Source: Aphelocoma coerulescens (lineage: Eukaryota; Chordata; Aves; Passeriformes; Corvidae). Taken from it: DNA of 64,000 bases. Where the stretch lies: NCBI RefSeq assembly GCF_041296385.1, contig NW_027183960.1, forward strand, positions 1,349,001 to 1,413,000, written 5' to 3'. Both the position numbers and the translations under genes were made by a program. This document shows, one piece after another, positions 1-11,485 of this stretch. Positions within the stretch are counted from its first letter, which is position 1; the number at the start of each line of letters is the position of its first letter. The notes beneath the pieces are model-generated. The model worked only from the letters and a program-made list of their open reading frames with translations, was not told the DNA's origin and did not search any database.

Positions 1-712
1 ACTCCACTGCTGACGTCAGGGTATTCCCTGGAGCTGCAAACACCTGCCTTTGCTGCTCGAGGATCTTCTCTAGCACCATGCAAAACCCCTTCTCCTATGG
101 CAGCGCTGCAGCATCCTGCGAGCCACGGACTGGAACTGGCACCTCCAGCAAAGTTGCTCCTGGGAAACATCCCTCAGCCATTCCCTTACTGCAATGAGCT
201 GGACTCCTACTCCTCTGCAATGCTCTTCCTGGACAGGTGCATCCTCAGCAATGAGACGGTTCTGCTGAGAGCCACAGCTCTGAGGGAGCAGCCAGTCCTG
301 CCCAATGGTTGCCCTCTGTCACCAGTCCTGCAGCTCCCACGGAGGCACTGGGAGCCTTGGACACTCTTGCCACAAGTAGCCCAAGCGTCGAGATCTTCCT
401 CATCCTGCTCCTCCACTGCTGACGGCAGGGAATTCCCTGGAGCTGCAAACACCTGCCTTTGCTGCTCGAGGATCGTGTCTGGCAGCTCTCTGAGCCTCTT
501 CACCTTTGGCTGCGCCACAGCATCCTTGGAGTCATATACTGGCAACTGGCACCTCCAGTACACTTGCTGCTCCTAGGATGCTTTTCTCTGGGAAAATCTT
601 GCACACGACCTTGCTCCAGATTTTACTTCTAGGCCTTTTGTGGCCATCTGCATCCGCAGCCACAAGCAGCTTCTGATGATCGACATGGCTCTGGGAGAGC
701 AGGGACTCCTGT
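1..712 (-). repeat. Unit 1: partial L2 unit
   Basis: Only the exon-like part is inside the window; its donor side is cut by the left edge. Module a has gggtattccc and module b has caatggttg near 305. The first frame from the acceptor meets TGA at 534-532. A second frame is open from 563 to 207 across the EEQDEED patch. It lacks 3 bp (ctt) near 600. It is repeated at 29973-30684. Confidence 0.9.
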
Positions 713-1082
713 CTGTGGACAAAGAAAACAAAGACAACTTGTAAGATTAAAACCTGGAGCTTCTAGTTAGAAGAGAAAGGACTATTCAATCAAGGCAGGG
801 CCAAGGGAGGAAACTTTCTAAAATGGAACAAGCAGCAGAAGCACAGTACTTTTGCAGAAGAAATTCCCCTCCCAGCACTTGGCTTAAGGAAAAAGCATGA
901 TGTTTCTATGAGAGACTTGAGTTCATGTCTACTATTGGATAGCAGACATCTGAACATTTAGACTACTGGCTTTCCAGGCTCACGCAATTCAAACCGGAAT
1001 GTCAAACTATTTCAAAAGCTAGAGATGCTTCGAAGAAATGTTTCTGTACTCACCACAACTGGGGACCATGCATCATTCTTAC
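713..1082 (-). other. Intron-like spacer, exemplar
   Basis: Minus-strand donor GTAAG at 1082-1078, preceded by CAAG. Acceptor CCACAG ends at 713, preceded by a pyrimidine-rich run (plus purines 717-735). A second AG four bases further (ending at 709) gives a NAGNNAG-like tandem acceptor. Branch-point-like CTTAC (A at 742) is about 30 nt and CTAAC (A at 767) about 55 nt from the acceptor. Every spacer in the window keeps the GTAAG donor. Splicing itself is inferred. Confidence 0.7.
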
Positions 1083-1217
1083 CTTGCACCTGTCCAAAGG
1101 CCTTCCTCCGTCTCCAGTCCTGCCGCTCTCACGGAGGCACTGGGAGCCTTGGACACTCTTGCCACAAGTAGCCCAAGCATGGACATCTTCCTCATCCTGC
1201 TCCTCCACTGCTGACGT

Positions 1218-1231
1218 CAGGGAATTCCCTG
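1218..1231. repeat. 14-bp palindrome with EcoRI site, exemplar
   Basis: CAGGGAATTCCCTG is self-complementary and recurs in module b of L units and in S units. Module a copies carry GAATTC only in a shorter palindrome (L1 and L4 type) or lose it (gggtattccc in L2 and L3). Confidence 0.9.
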
Positions 1232-1310
1232 GAGCTCCAAACATCTGCCTTTCCAGCTGGAGGATCATGTCTGGCAGCTCTCTGAGCCTCTTCACCTTTG
1301 GCAGCGCCAC

Positions 1311-1374
1311 AGCATCCTAGGAGTCATATACTGGCAACTGGCACCTCCAGGACACTTGCTGCTCCTAGGATGCT
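1311..1374. repeat. 13-bp perfect inverted repeat, exemplar
   Basis: Arms agcatcctaggag (1311-1323) and ctcctaggatgct (1362-1374) are exact reverse complements with a 38-bp spacer. The hairpin could form on either strand. It is perfect in S units and in most L2 and L4 units. One arm base differs in L1 units (catccttggag) and in L3 units reading catcctgagag. Confidence 0.9.
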
Positions 1375-1507
1375 TTTCTCTGGGAAAATCTTCTTGCACA
1401 CAACCTTGCTGCAGATTTTACTTCTAGGCCTTTCGTGGCCATCTGCATCCTCAGCCACAAGCAGGTTCTGATGATCAACAGGGCTCTGGGAGAGCAGGGA
1501 CTCCTGT

Positions 1508-2707
1508 CTGTGGACAAAGAAAACAAAGACAACTTGTAAGAAGAAAACCTGGAGCTTCTAGTTAGAAGAAAAAGGACTATTCAATCAAGGCAGGGCCAAA
1601 GGAGGAAACTTTCTAAAATGGAACAAGCAGCAGAAGCACAGTAGTTTTGCAGAAGAAATTCCCCTCCCAGCACTTGGCTTAAGGAAAAAGCCTGATGTTT
1701 CTATGAGAGACATGAGTTCATGTCTACTATTGGGTACCAGACATCTGAACATTTAGACTATTGGCTTTCCAGGCTCACGCTATTCAAACCGGAAAGTGAA
1801 ACTACTCTAACAGTAAGGATGATTGCAAGAAATGTTTCTGTTTACACCACGACTGCCGACCATGCATCATTCTTACCTTGCACCTGTCCAAAGGCCTTCC
1901 TCCGTCTGCGCTCTGGCAACTCTCACCCAAGCTCGGGCAGGGATGGAGGCTCTTGCCACAAGTAGCCCAAGCCTGGAGATATTCCTCATCCTGATCTTCC
2001 ACTGCTGACATCTAGGAATTCCCTGGAGCTGCAAACACTTGCATTTGCTGCTCGAGGATCTTCTCTAGCATCATGCCAAACGCCTTCTCCTATGGCAGTG
2101 CTGCAGCATCCTGCAAGTCACGGACTGGAACTGGCACCTCCAGCAAAGTTGCTCCTGGGAAACATCCCTCAGCCATTCCCTTACTGCAATGAGCTGGACT
2201 CCTACTCCTCTGCAATGCTCTTCCTGGACAGGTGCATCCTCAGCAATGAGACGGTTCTGCTGAGAGCCGCGGCTCTGAGGGAGCAGCCAGTCCTGCCCAA
2301 AGGCCTTCCTCCGCCTCCAGTCCCGCAGCTCCCACGGAGGCACTGGGAGCCTTGGACACTCTTGCCACAAGTAGCCCAAGCGTCGAGATCTTCCTCATCC
2401 TGCTCCTCCACTGCTGACGGCAGGGAATTCCCTGGAGCTGCAAACACCTGCCTTTGCTGCTCGAGGATCGTGTCTGGCAGCTCTCTGAGCCTCTTCACCT
2501 TTGGCTGCGCCACAGCAGCCTTGGAGTCATATACTGGCAACTGGCACCTCCAGTACACTTGCTGCTCCTAGGATGCTTTTCTCTGGGAAAATCTTGCACA
2601 CGACCTTGCTCCAGATTTTACTTCTAGGCCTTTTGTGGCCATCTGCATCCGCAGCCACAAGCAGCTTCTGATGATCGACATGGCTCTGGGAGAGCAGGGA
2701 CTCCTGT
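1508..2707 (-). repeat. Unit 3: L1 unit (1200 bp)
   Basis: Exon-like part 1877-2707, spacer 1508-1876. The a and b modules are offset by 409 bp (matching blocks start at 1952 and 2361). It carries a cagcagcc variant near 2516, shared only with its copy near 32488, and the 3-bp deletion near 2592. Confidence 0.92.
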
Positions 2708-3502
2708 CTGTGGACAAAGAAAACAAAGACAACTTGTAAGATTAAAACCTGGAGCTTCTAGTTAGAAGAGAAAGGACTATTCAATCAAGGCAGGGCCAAG
2801 GGAGGAAACTTTCTAAAATGGAACAAGCAGCAGAAGCACAGTACTTTTGCAGAAGAAATTCCCCTCCCAGCACTTGGCTTAAGGAAAAAGCATGATGTTT
2901 CTATGAGAGACTTGAGTTCATGTCTACTATTGGATAGCAGACATCTGAACATTTAGACTACTGGCTTTCCAGGCTCACGCAATTCAAACCGGAATGTCAA
3001 ACTATTTCAAAAGCTAGAGATGCTTCGAAGAAATGTTTCTGTACTCACCACAACTGGGGACCATGCATCATTCTTACCTTGCACCTGTCCAAAGGCCTTC
3101 CTCCGTCTCCAGTCCTGCCGCTCTCACGGAGGCACTGGGAGCCTTGGACACTCTTGCCACAAGTAGCCCAAGCATGGACATCTTCCTCATCCTGCTCCTC
3201 CACTGCTGACGTCAGGGAATTCCCTGGAGCTCCAAACATCTGCCTTTCCAGCTGGAGGATCATGTCTGGCAGCTCTCTGAGCCTCTTCACCTTTGGCAGC
3301 GCCACAGCATCCTAGGAGTCATATACTGGCAACTGGCACCTCCAGGACACTTGCTGCTCCTAGGATGCTTTTCTCTGGGAAAATCTTCTTGCACACGACC
3401 TTGCTGCCGATTTTACTTCTAGGCCTTTCGTGGCCATCTGCATCCTCAGCCACAAGCAGCTTCTGATGATCAACAGGGCTCTGGGAGAGCAGGGACTCCT
3501 GT
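2708..3502 (-). repeat. Unit 4: S unit, alpha subtype
   Basis: Exon-like part 3078-3502. It differs from unit 2 in cgacc/gccgat near 3398-3412 and in cagcttctg instead of caggttctg. Confidence 0.92.
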
Positions 3503-4702
3503 CTGTGGACAAAGAAAACAAAGACAACTTGTAAGAAGAAAACCTGGAGCTTCTAGTTAGAAGAAAAAGGACTATTCAATCAAGGCAGGGCCAAAGGAGG
3601 AAACTTTATAAAATGGAACAAGCAGCAGAAGCACAGTAGTTTTGCAGAAGAAATTCCCCTCCCAGCACTTGGCTTAAGGAAAAAGCCTGATGTTTCTATG
3701 AGAGACATGAGTTCATGTCTACTATTGGGTACCAGACATCTGAACATTTAGACTATTGGCTTTCCAGGCTCACGCTATTCAAACCGGAAAGTGAAACTAC
3801 TCTAACAGTAAGGATGATTGCAAGAAATGTTTCTGTTTACACCACGACTGCCGACCATGCATCATTCTTACCTTGCACCTGTCCAAAGGCCTTCCTCCGT
3901 CTGCGCTCTGGCAACTCTCACCCAAGCTCGGGCAGGGATGGAGGCTCTTGCCACAAGTAGCCCAAGCCTGGAGATATTCCTCATCCTGATCTTCCACTGC
4001 TGACATCTAGGAATTCCCTGGAGCTGCAAACACTTGCATTTGCTGCTCGAGGATCTTCTCTAGCATCATGCCAAACGCCTTCTCCTATGGCAGTGCTGCA
4101 GCATCCTGCAAGTCACGGACTGGAACTGGCACCTCCAGCAAAGTTGCTCCTGGGAAACATCCCTCAGCCATTCCCTTACTGCAATGAGCTGGACTCCTAC
4201 TCCTCTGCAATGCTCTTCCTGGACAGGTGCATCCTCAGCAATGAGACGGTTCTGCTGAGAGCCGCGGCTCTGAGGGAGCAGCCAGTCCTGCCCAAAGGCC
4301 TTCCTCCGCCTCCAGTCCCGCAGCTCCCACGGAGGCACTGGGAGCCTTGGACACTCTTGCCACAAGTAGCCCAAGCGTCGAGATCTTCCTCATCCTGCTC
4401 CTCCACTGCTGACGGCAGGGAATTCCCTGGAGCTGCAAACACCTGCCTTTGCTGCTCGAGGATCGTGTCTGGCAGCTCTCTGAGCCTCTTCACCTTTGGC
4501 TGCGCCACAGCATCCTTGGAGTCATATACTGGCAACTGGCACCTCCAGTACACTTGCTGCTCCTAGGATGCTTTTCTCTGGGAAAATCTTGCACACGACC
4601 TTGCTCCAGATTTTACTTCTAGGCCTTTTGTGGCCATCTGCATCCGCAGCCACAAGCAGCTTCTGATGATCGACATGGCTCTGGGAGAGCAGGGACTCCT
4701 GT
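3503..4702 (-). repeat. Unit 5: L1 unit (1200 bp)
   Basis: Exon-like part 3872-4702. The spacer has aaactttataaaatgg near 3603, a one-base change that creates TATAAAA, shared with units 13, 34 and 42. Module b has the gtcgagatc variant. Confidence 0.92.
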
Positions 4703-5497
4703 CTGTGGACAAAGAAAACAAAGACAACTTGTAAGATTAAAACCTGGAGCTTCTAGTTAGAAGAGAAAGGACTATTCAATCAAGGCAGGGCCAAGGGAGG
4801 AAACTTTCTAAAATGGAACAAGCAGCAGAAGCACAGTACTTTTGCAGAAGAAATTCCCCTCCCAGCACTTGGCTTAAGGAAAAAGCATGATGTTTCTATG
4901 AGAGACTTGAGTTCATGTCTACTATTGGATAGCAGACATCTGAACATTTAGACTACTGGCTTTCCAGGCTCACGCAATTCAAACCGGAATGTCAAACTAT
5001 TTCAAAAGCTAGAGATGCTTCGAAGAAATGTTTCTGTACTCACCACAACTGGGGACCATGCATCATTCTTACCTTGCACCTGTCCAAAGGCCTTCCTCCG
5101 TCTCCAGTCCTGCCGCTCTCACGGAGGCACTGGGAGCCTTGGACACTCTTGCCACAAGTAGCCCAAGCATGGACATCTTCCTCATCCTGCTCCTCCACTG
5201 CTGACGTCAGGGAATTCCCTGGAGCTCCAAACATCTGCCTTTCCAGCTGGAGGATCATGTCTGGCAGCTCTCTGAGCCTCTTCACCTTTGGCAGCGCCAC
5301 AGCATCCTAGGAGTCATATACTGGCAACTGGCACCTCCAGGACACTTGCTGCTCCTAGGATGCTTTTCTCTGGGAAAATCTTCTTGCACACAACCTTGCT
5401 GCAGATTTTACTTCTAGGCCTTTCGTGGCCATCTGCATCCTCAGCCACAAGCAGGTTCTGATGATCAACAGGGCTCTGGGAGAGCAGGGACTCCTGT
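4703..5497 (-). repeat. Unit 6: S unit, alpha subtype
   Basis: Exon-like part 5073-5497. It matches unit 2 in the acaacc, gcagat and caggttctg markers. Confidence 0.92.
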
Positions 5498-6697
5498 CTG
5501 TGGACAAAGAAAACAAAGACAACTTGTAAGAAGAAAACCTGGAGCTTCTAGTTAGAAGAAAAAGGACTATTCAATCAAGGCAGGGCCAAAGGAGGAAACT
5601 TTCTAAAATGGAACAAGCAGCAGAAGCACAGTAGTTTTGCAGAAGAAATTCCCCTCCCAGCACTTGGCTTAAGGAAAAAGCCTGATGTTTCTATGAGAGA
5701 CATGAGTTCATGTCTACTATTGGGTACCAGACATCTGAACATTTAGACTATTGGCTTTCCAGGCTCACGCTATTCAAACCGGAAAGTGAAACTACTCTAA
5801 CAGTAAGGATGATTGCAAGAAATGTTTCTGTTTACACCACGACTGCCGACCATGCATCATTCTTACCTTGCACCTGTCCAAAGGCCTTCCTCCGTCTGCG
5901 CTCTGGCAACTCTCACCCAAGCTCGGGCAGGGATGGAGGCTCTTGCCACAAGTAGCCCAAGCCTGGAGATATTCCTCATCCTGATCTTCCACTGCTGACA
6001 TCTAGGAATTCCCTGGAGCTGCAAACACTTGCATTTGCTGCTCGAGGATCTTCTCTAGCATCATGCCAAACGCCTTCTCCTATGGCAGTGCTGCAGCATC
6101 CTGCAAGTCACGGACTGGAACTGGCACCTCCAGCAAAGTTGCTCCTGGGAAACATCCCTCAGCCATTCCCTTACTGCAATGAGCTGGACTCCTACTCCTC
6201 TGCAATGCTCTTCCTGGACAGGTGCATCCTCAGCAATGAGACGGTTCTGCTGAGAGCCGCGGCTCTGAGGGAGCAGCCAGTCCTGCCCAAAGGCCTTCCT
6301 CCGCCTCCAGTCCCGCAGCTCCCACGGAGGCACTGGGAGCCTTGGACACTCTTGCCACAAGTAGCCCAAGCGTCGAGATCTTCCTCATCCTGCTCCTCCA
6401 CTGCTGACGGCAGGGAATTCCCTGGAGCTGCAAACACCTGCCTTTGCTGCTCGAGGATCGTGTCTGGCAGCTCTCTGAGCCTCTTCACCTTTGGCTGCGC
6501 CACAGCATCCTTGGAGTCATATACTGGCAACTGGCACCTCCAGTACACTTGCTGCTCCTAGGATGCTTTTCTCTGGGAAAATCTTGCACACGACCTTGCT
6601 CCAGATTTTACTTCTAGGCCTTTTGTGGCCATCTGCATCCGCAGCCACAAGCAGCTTCTGATGATCGACATGGCTCTGGGAGAGCAGGGACTCCTGT
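5498..6697 (-). repeat. Unit 7: L1 unit (1200 bp)
   Basis: Exon-like part 5867-6697. Same markers as unit 5, but the spacer has the common ctaaaatgg form rather than TATAAAA. Confidence 0.92.
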
Positions 6698-7492
6698 CTG
6701 TGGACAAAGAAAACAAAGACAACTTGTAAGATTAAAACCTGGAGCTTCTAGTTAGAAGAGAAAGGACTATTCAATCAAGGCAGGGCCAAGGGAGGAAACT
6801 TTCTAAAATGGAACAAGCAGCAGAAGCACAGTACTTTTGCAGAAGAAATTCCCCTCCCAGCACTTGGCTTAAGGAAAAAGCATGATGTTTCTATGAGAGA
6901 CTTGAGTTCATGTCTACTATTGGATAGCAGACATCTGAACATTTAGACTACTGGCTTTCCAGGCTCACGCAATTCAAACCGGAATGTCAAACTATTTCAA
7001 AAGCTAGAGATGCTTCGAAGAAATGTTTCTGTACTCACCACAACTGGGGACCATGCATCATTCTTACCTTGCACCTGTCCAAAGGCCTTCCTCCGTCTCC
7101 AGTCCTGCCGCTCTCACGGAGGCACTGGGAGCCTTGGACACTCTTGCCACAAGTAGCCCAAGCATGGACATCTTCCTCATCCTGCTCCTCCACTGCTGAC
7201 GTCAGGGAATTCCCTGGAGCTCCAAACATCTGCCTTTCCAGCTGGAGGATCATGTCTGGCAGCTCTCTGAGCCTCTTCACCTTTGGCAGCGCCACAGCAT
7301 CCTAGGAGTCATATACTGGCAACTGGCACCTCCAGGACACTTGCTGCTCCTAGGATGCTTTTCTCTGGGAAAATCTTCTTGCACACGACCTTGCTGCCGA
7401 TTTTACTTCTAGGCCTTTCGTGGCCATCTGCATCCTCAGCCACAAGCAGCTTCTGATGATCAACAGGGCTCTGGGAGAGCAGGGACTCCTGT
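6698..7492 (-). repeat. Unit 8: S unit, alpha subtype
   Basis: Exon-like part 7068-7492. Same markers as unit 4 (cgacc, gccgat, cagcttctg). Confidence 0.92.
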
Positions 7493-8692
7493 CTGTGGAC
7501 AAAGAAAACAAAGACAACTTGTAAGAAGAAAACCTGGAGCTTCTAGTTAGAAGAAAAAGGACTATTCAATCAAGGCAGGGCCAAAGGAGGAAACTTTCTA
7601 AAATGGAACAAGCAGCAGAAGCACAGTAGTTTTGCAGAAGAAATTCCCCTCCCAGCACTTGGCTTAAGGAAAAAGCCTGATGTTTCTATGAGAGACATGA
7701 GTTCATGTCTACTATTGGGTACCAGACATCTGAACATTTAGACTATTGGCTTTCCAGGCTCACGCTATTCAAACCGGAAAGTGAAACTACTCTAACAGTA
7801 GGGATGATTGCAAGAAATGTTTCTGTTTACACCACGACTGCCGACCATGCATCATTCTTACCTTGCACCTGTCCAAAGGCCTTCCTCCGTCTGCGCTCTG
7901 GCAACTCTCACCCAAGCTCGGGCAGGGATGGAGGCTCTTGCCACAAGTAGCCCAAGCCTGGAGATATTCCTCATCCTGATCTTCCACTGCTGACATCTAG
8001 GAATTCCCTGGAGCTGCAAACACTTGCATTTGCTGCTCGAGGATCTTCTCTAGCATCATGCCAAACGCCTTCTCCTATGGCAGTGCTGCAGCATCCTGCA
8101 AGTCACGGACTGGAACTGGCACCTCCAGCAAAGTTGCTCCTGGGAAACATCCCTCAGCCATTCCCTTACTGCAATGAGCTGGACTCCTACTCCTCTGCAA
8201 TGCTCTTCCTGGACAGGTGCATCCTCAGCAATGAGACGGTTCTGCTGAGAGCCGCGGCTCTGAGGGAGCAGCCAGTCCTGCCCAAAGGCCTTCCTCCGCC
8301 TCCAGTCCCGCAGCTCCCACGGAGGCACTGGGAGCCTTGGACACTCTTGCCACAAGTAGCCCAAGCATGGACATCTTCCTCATCCTGCTCCTCCACTGCT
8401 GACGGCAGGGAATTCCCTGGAGCTGCAAACACCTGCCTTTGCTGCTCGAGGATCGTGTCTGGCAGCTCTCTGAGCCTCTTCACCTTTGGCTGCGCCACAG
8501 CATCCTTGGAGTCATATACTGGCAACTGGCACCTCCAGTACACTTGCTGCTCCTAGGATGCTTTTCTCTGGGAAAATCTTGCACACGACCTTGCTCCAGA
8601 TTTTACTTCTAGGCCTTTTGTGGCCATCTGCATCCGCAGCCACAAGCAGCTTCTGATGATCAACAGGGCTCTGGGAGAGCAGGGACTCCTGT
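7493..8692 (-). repeat. Unit 9: L1 unit with S-like catggac patch
   Basis: Exon-like part 7862-8692. Module b reads catggacatc near 8367 where most L1 units read cgtcgagatc, and aacaggg near 8661 where most read gacatgg. Both are S-unit states, consistent with conversion from S. The spacer has acagtaggg in place of acagtaagg. Confidence 0.9.
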
Positions 8693-9487
8693 CTGTGGAC
8701 AAAGAAAACAAAGACAACTTGTAAGATTAAAACCTGGAGCTTCTAGTTAGAAGAGAAAGGACTATTCAATCAAGGCAGGGCCAAGGGAGGAAACTTTCTA
8801 AAATGGAACAAGCAGCAGAAGCACAGTAGATTTGCAGAAGAAATTCCCCTCCCAGCATTTGGCTTAAGGAAAAAGCCTGATGTTTCTATGAGAGACTTGA
8901 GTTCATGTCTACTATTGGATAGCAGACATCTGAACATTTAGACTACTGGCTTTCCAGGCTCACGCAATTCAAACCGGAATGTCAAACTATTTCAAAAGCT
9001 AGAGATGCTTCGAAGAAATGTTTCTGTTTACACCACAACTGGGGACCATGCATCATTCTTACCTTGCACCTGTCCAAAGGCCTTCCTCCGTCTCCAGTCC
9101 TGCCGCTCTCACGGAGGCACTGGGAGCCTTGGACACTCTTGCCACAAGTAGCCCAAGCGTGGACATCTTCCTCATCCTGCTCCTCCACTGCTGACGTCAG
9201 GGAATTCCCTGGTGCTCCCAACATCTGCCTTTCCTGCTGGAGGATCGTGTCTGGCAGATCTCTGAGCCTCTTTGCCTTTGGCAGCGCCACAGCATCCTAG
9301 GAGTCATATACTGGCAACTGGCACCTCCAGGACACTTGCTGCTCCTAGGATGCTTTTCTCTGGGAAAATCTTCTTGCACACAACCTTGCTGCCGATTTTA
9401 CTTCTAGGCCTTTCGTGGCCATCTGCATCCTCAGCCACAAGCAGGTTCTGATGATCAACAGGGCTCTGGGAGAGCAGGGACTCCTGT
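8693..9487 (-). repeat. Unit 10: S unit, beta subtype
   Basis: Exon-like part 9063-9487. Beta markers are cgtggacatc, ggtgctcccaac near 9211, tgctggaggatcgtg near 9234 and cagatctctg near 9254. The spacer reads tttacaccacaac near 9027, where other S spacers read tactcacc. Confidence 0.92.
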
Positions 9488-10690
9488 CTGTGGACAAAGA
9501 AAACAAAGACAACTTGTAAGAAGAAAACCTGGAGCTTCTAGTTAGAAGAAAAAGGACTATTCAATCAAGGCAGGGCCAAAGGAGGAAACTTTCTAAAATG
9601 GAACAAGCAGCAGAAGCACAGTAGTTTTGCAGAAGAAATTCCCCTCCCAGCACTTGGCTTAAGGAAAAAGCCTGATGTTTCTATGAGAGACATGAGTTCA
9701 TGTCTACTATTGGGTACCAGACATCTGAACATTTAGACTATTGGCTTTCCAGGCTCACGCTATTCAAACCGGAAAGTGAAACTACTCTAACAGTAGGGAT
9801 GATTGCAAGAAATGTTTCTGTTTACACCACGACTGCTGACCATGCATCATTCTTACCTTGCACCTGTCCAAAGGCCTTCCTCCGTCTGCGCTCTGGCAAC
9901 TCTCACCCAAGCTCGGGCAGGGATGGAGGCTCTTGCCACAAGTAGCCCAAGCCTGGAGATATTCCTCATCCTGATCTTCCACTGCTGACATCTAGGAATT
10001 CCCTGGAGCTGCAAACACTTGCATTTGCTGCTCGAGGATCTTCTCTAGCATCATGCCAAACGCCTTCTCCTATGGCAGTGCTGCAGCATCCTGCAAGTCA
10101 CGGACTGGAACTGGCACCTCCAGCAAAGTTGCTCCTGGGAAACATCCCTCAGCCATTCCCTTACTGCAATGAGCTGGACTCCTACTCCTCTGCAATGCTC
10201 TTCCTGGACAGGTGCATCCTCAGCAATGAGACGGTTCTGCTGAGAGCCGCGGCTCTGAGGGAGCAGCCAGTCCTGCCCAAAGGCCTTCCTCCGCCTCCAG
10301 TCCCGCAGCTCCCACGGAGGCACTGGGAGCCTTGGACACTCTTGCCACAAGTAGCCCAAGCGTCGAGATCTTCCTCATCCTGCTCCTCCACTGCTGACGG
10401 CAGGGAATTCCCTGGAGCTGCAAACACCTGCCTTTGCTGCTCGAGGATCGTGTCTGGCAGCTCTCTGAGCCTCTTCACCTTTGGCTGCGCCACAGCATCC
10501 TTGGAGTCATATACTGGCAACTGGCACCTCCAGGACACTTGCTGCTCCTAGGATGCTTTTCTCTGGGAAAATCTTCTTGCACACAACCTTGCTGCAGATT
10601 TTACTTCTAGGCCTTTTGTGGCCATCTGCATCCGCAGCCACAAGCAGCTTCTGATGATCGACATGGCTCTGGGAGAGCAGGGACTCCTGT
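9488..10690 (-). repeat. Unit 11: L1 unit (1203 bp)
   Basis: Exon-like part 9857-10690 (834 bp). It keeps cttctt near 10572 and has caggacacttg near 10532, where most L1 units have cagtacacttg. A private actgctgacc variant lies near 9832. Confidence 0.92.
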
Positions 10691-11485
10691 CTGTGGACAA
10701 AGAAAACAAAGACAACTTGTAAGATTAAAACCTGGAGCTTCTAGTTAGAAGAGAAAGGACTATTCAATCAAGGCAGGGCCAAGGGAGGAAACTTTCTAAA
10801 ATGGAACAAGCAGCAGAAGCACAGTACTTTTGCAGAAGAAATTCCCCTCCCAGCACTTGGCTTAAGGAAAAAGCATGATGTTTCTATGAGAGACTTGAGT
10901 TCATGTCTACTATTGGATAGCAGACATCTGAACATTTAGACTACTGGCTTTCCAGGCTCACGCAATTCAAACCGGAATGTCAAACTATTTCAAAAGCTAG
11001 AGATGCTTCGAAGAAATGTTTCTGTACTCACCACAACTGGGGACCATGCATCATTCTTACCTTGCACCTGTCCAAAGGCCTTCCTCCGTCTCCAGTCCTG
11101 CCGCTCTCACGGAGGCACTGGGAGCCTTGGACACTCTTGCCACAAGTAGCCCAAGCATGGACATCTTCCTCATCCTGCTCCTCCACTGCTGACGTCAGGG
11201 AATTCCCTGGAGCTCCAAACATCTGCCTTTCCAGCTGGAGGATCATGTCTGGCAGCTCTCTGAGCCTCTTCACCTTTGGCAGCGCCACAGCATCCTAGGA
11301 GTCATATACTGGCAACTGGCACCTCCAGGACACTTGCTGCTCCTAGGATGCTTTTCTCTGGGAAAATCTTCTTGCACACGACCTTGCTGCCGATTTTACT
11401 TCTAGGCCTTTCGTGGCCATCTGCATCCTCAGCCACAAGCAGCTTCTGATGATCAACAGGGCTCTGGGAGAGCAGGGACTCCTGT
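10691..11485 (-). repeat. Unit 12: S unit, alpha subtype
   Basis: Exon-like part 11061-11485. Same markers as unit 4. Confidence 0.92.

Larger units (their letters stand above)
713..1507 (-). repeat. Unit 2: S unit, alpha subtype
   Basis: Exon-like part 1083-1507, spacer 713-1082. Alpha markers are catggacatc near 1168, ccaaacatctg near 1238 and ccagctggagg near 1253. Arms of a perfect 13-bp inverted repeat lie at 1311-1323 and 1362-1374. Confidence 0.92.

Noticed and set aside
207..563. Minus-strand 118-codon frame as an intact gene in each L unit
   Set aside because: It begins at a GTG inside the exon-like segment, is out of phase with the acceptor-linked frame, and ends at the module junction. 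It is better read as a fragment of a broken exon.
97..576. Plus-strand 159-codon open frame starting MAALQHPASH, repeated in most L2 and L1 units
   Set aside because: It lies antisense to the exon-like segment, has no supporting splice or promoter context, appears only because that segment is poor in reverse-strand stops, and is shortened by ordinary variants in L3, L4 and S units.
1218..1231. 14-bp palindrome as a regulatory operator
   Set aside because: It lies inside the exon-like segment, recurs with every module, and has no association with a start site.
3603..3618. TATAAAA as a possible promoter (also near 11590, 33580, 41562)
   Set aside because: It is a single-base variant of ctaaaatgg found in 4 of 63 spacers and explained by copying of one mutation; no other promoter elements seen.
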